A program made the translations under genes and the position numbers. A stretch of 33,856 nt of DNA from Hoeflea sp. (GTDB lineage: Bacteria > Pseudomonadota > Alphaproteobacteria > Rhizobiales > Rhizobiaceae), in NCBI RefSeq assembly GCF_030682515.1, contig NZ_JAUXOD010000073.1, positions 1 to 33,856 of the forward strand, given 5' to 3'. How positions within the stretch are numbered: the first letter of the stretch is position 1; each line of letters opens with the position of its first letter. The notes beneath the pieces were generated by a model that was not told the origin of the DNA, searched no databases, and was given only the letters and a program-made list of their open reading frames with translations. Shown here piece by piece: positions 33,006-33,856 of the stretch.

Positions 33006-33856
33006 ATGATCCAGCCAATCGCAGCTTTCGATCGCATCGGCGAGGAAAACGCCTTCGCTGTGCTCGCCCGCGCCACCGCGCTTGCCAACCAGGGCCGCGA
33101 TATCATCAATCTGGGCATCGGTCAGCCGGATTTCAAAACGCCGGCGCATATCGTCGAGGCGGCAATCAAGGCGCTGCGCGACGGCCATCATGGCTACACG
33201 CCCGCCACCGGTCTGCTTGCGACAAGAGAGGCGGTCTGCCGCAGGACGCTGTCCATGACCGGGGTCGAAATCTCCCCGGACTCGGTGATGATCATGCCTG
33301 GCGGCAAGCCCACCATGTATGCCGCGATTCGGATGCTGGGTGAACCGGGCGTCGATATCCTCTACCCCGACCCGGGCTTTCCGATCTACCGCTCGATGAT
33401 CGAGCATGTCGGCGCGCGGCCCGTTCCCGTGCCGATGCGCGAAGAGAACGGCTTTGCCTTCTCCGCCGAGGAAACGCTCTCGCTGATCACGCCCGAGACC
33501 CGGCTGCTGATCCTCAATTCGCCGGCCAACCCGACCGGCGGCGTCACCCCGAAGGCCGAGATCGACAAGCTCGTGGCCGGGCTTTCAGCCCATCCCGACG
33601 TCGCCATCCTGTCCGACGAAATCTACGATGTGATGACCTATGACGGCGAGAGCCACACCTCGCTTCTGACCTACCCCGAAATCCGCGACCGGCTGATCGT
33701 GCTCAACGGCTGGTCCAAGACCTGGGCCATGACCGGCTGGCGCATGGGCTGGTCGGTCTGGCCCGACAGCCTGATCGGCTCTGTTCGCAAACTTGCCGTC
33801 AATTGCTGGTCCTGCGTCAACGCGCCCTCGCAATTTGCCGGCATCGCCGCCATCGA
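33006..33856 (+). CDS. Class I aminotransferase, 3' end beyond the window
   Basis: About 283 residues are visible, open at the window edge. The protein is a fold type I PLP aminotransferase of the aspartate/aromatic group: it begins with a typical MIQPIAAFDRIGEENAF segment, then NLGIGQPDFKTP (about 37-48), the Gly-rich GYTPATGL (65-72), a cofactor-contact NSPANPTGG (169-177) and the PLP-binding Lys of NGWSKTWAMTGWR (about 235-247). ATG 33006 follows AGGA; a tiny out-of-frame ATG at 32998 lies between. Specificity cannot be set from this part. Divergent from the GNAT pair. Confidence 0.92.
   Translation, partial: MIQPIAAFDRIGEENAFAVLARATALANQGRDIINLGIGQPDFKTPAHIVEAAIKALRDGHHGYTPATGLLATREAVCRRTLSMTGVEISPDSVMIMPGGKPTMYAAIRMLGEPGVDILYPDPGFPIYRSMIEHVGARPVPVPMREENGFAFSAEETLSLITPETRLLILNSPANPTGGVTPKAEIDKLVAGLSAHPDVAILSDEIYDVMTYDGESHTSLLTYPEIRDRLIVLNGWSKTWAMTGWRMGWSVWPDSLIGSVRKLAVNCWSCVNAPSQFAGIAAI

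Overview
This 33.9 kb window is a GC-rich chromosomal stretch that fits an alphaproteobacterium of the Rhizobiales/Hyphomicrobiales, perhaps a Hoeflea- or Rhizobiaceae-like organism. The signs are a split three-gene proton-translocating transhydrogenase, the small aa3 oxidase subunit IV, a DUF992 exported protein, a 377-residue alanine-racemase-fold ornithine decarboxylase with a long leader, and a CtrA-like half-site. The genus is inferred. I see no rRNA, tRNA, CRISPR array, integrase, transposase or phage gene.

Layout. 0-0.9 kb: a gene-poor left end with inverted repeats, then a DUF992 protein. 0.9-4.3 kb (minus): pntB, pntAB and pntAA, preceded by the aa3 oxidase subunit IV gene. 4.3-7.6 kb (minus): a signalling pair, a FeeM/autoinducer-synthase-like acyltransferase behind a membrane PAS-GGDEF-EAL protein. 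7.8-11.3 kb (minus): a fused indolepyruvate ferredoxin oxidoreductase with an AT-rich C-terminal tail. 11.5-18.3 kb: an SDR oxidoreductase, a TRAP transporter split into a permease operon (+) and a convergent TakP-like binding protein (-), a C26 amidohydrolase and a D-2-hydroxyacid dehydrogenase. 18.3-20 kb (minus): LacI- and MarR-type regulators; lacI overlaps the dehydrogenase gene by four bases. 20-24.1 kb (+): a creatininase-family amidohydrolase, an FAD oxidoreductase, and a COG0523 metallochaperone GTPase with a WD40 partner. 24.1-27 kb: a Glyoxalase_8-type protein, a membrane AraC regulator divergent from a small exported protein, and a GNAT enzyme. 27-29.7 kb: ornithine decarboxylase with a ~400-nt leader (candidate speF-motif RNA), divergent from a LysR regulator. 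29.7-31.5 kb: a DUF1007 protein and a His-rich NicO nickel/cobalt transporter. 31.5-33 kb (minus): a small membrane protein and two overlapping GNAT genes. 33.0 kb to the end: a class I aminotransferase cut by the window edge.

How the parts may work together. The 7.8-18.3 kb block gathers functions around 2-oxo and 2-hydroxy acids: a TakP-type importer, an arylpyruvate ferredoxin oxidoreductase, a hydroxypyruvate/hydroxyphenylpyruvate reductase-type enzyme and an SDR. The two intergenic regions that drive the TRAP permease and the TRAP binding protein each hold a copy of one sequence motif (GCAACTGG, A-tract, overall TGG-N13-CCA) in the same orientation relative to the transporter gene. One unidentified regulator may therefore tie the split transporter together. 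I consider this the best candidate for an undescribed regulon in the window. Other points of interest are the ornithine decarboxylase leader, the acyltransferase plus c-di-GMP pair with a CtrA-like site, and the COG0523-WD40 pair.
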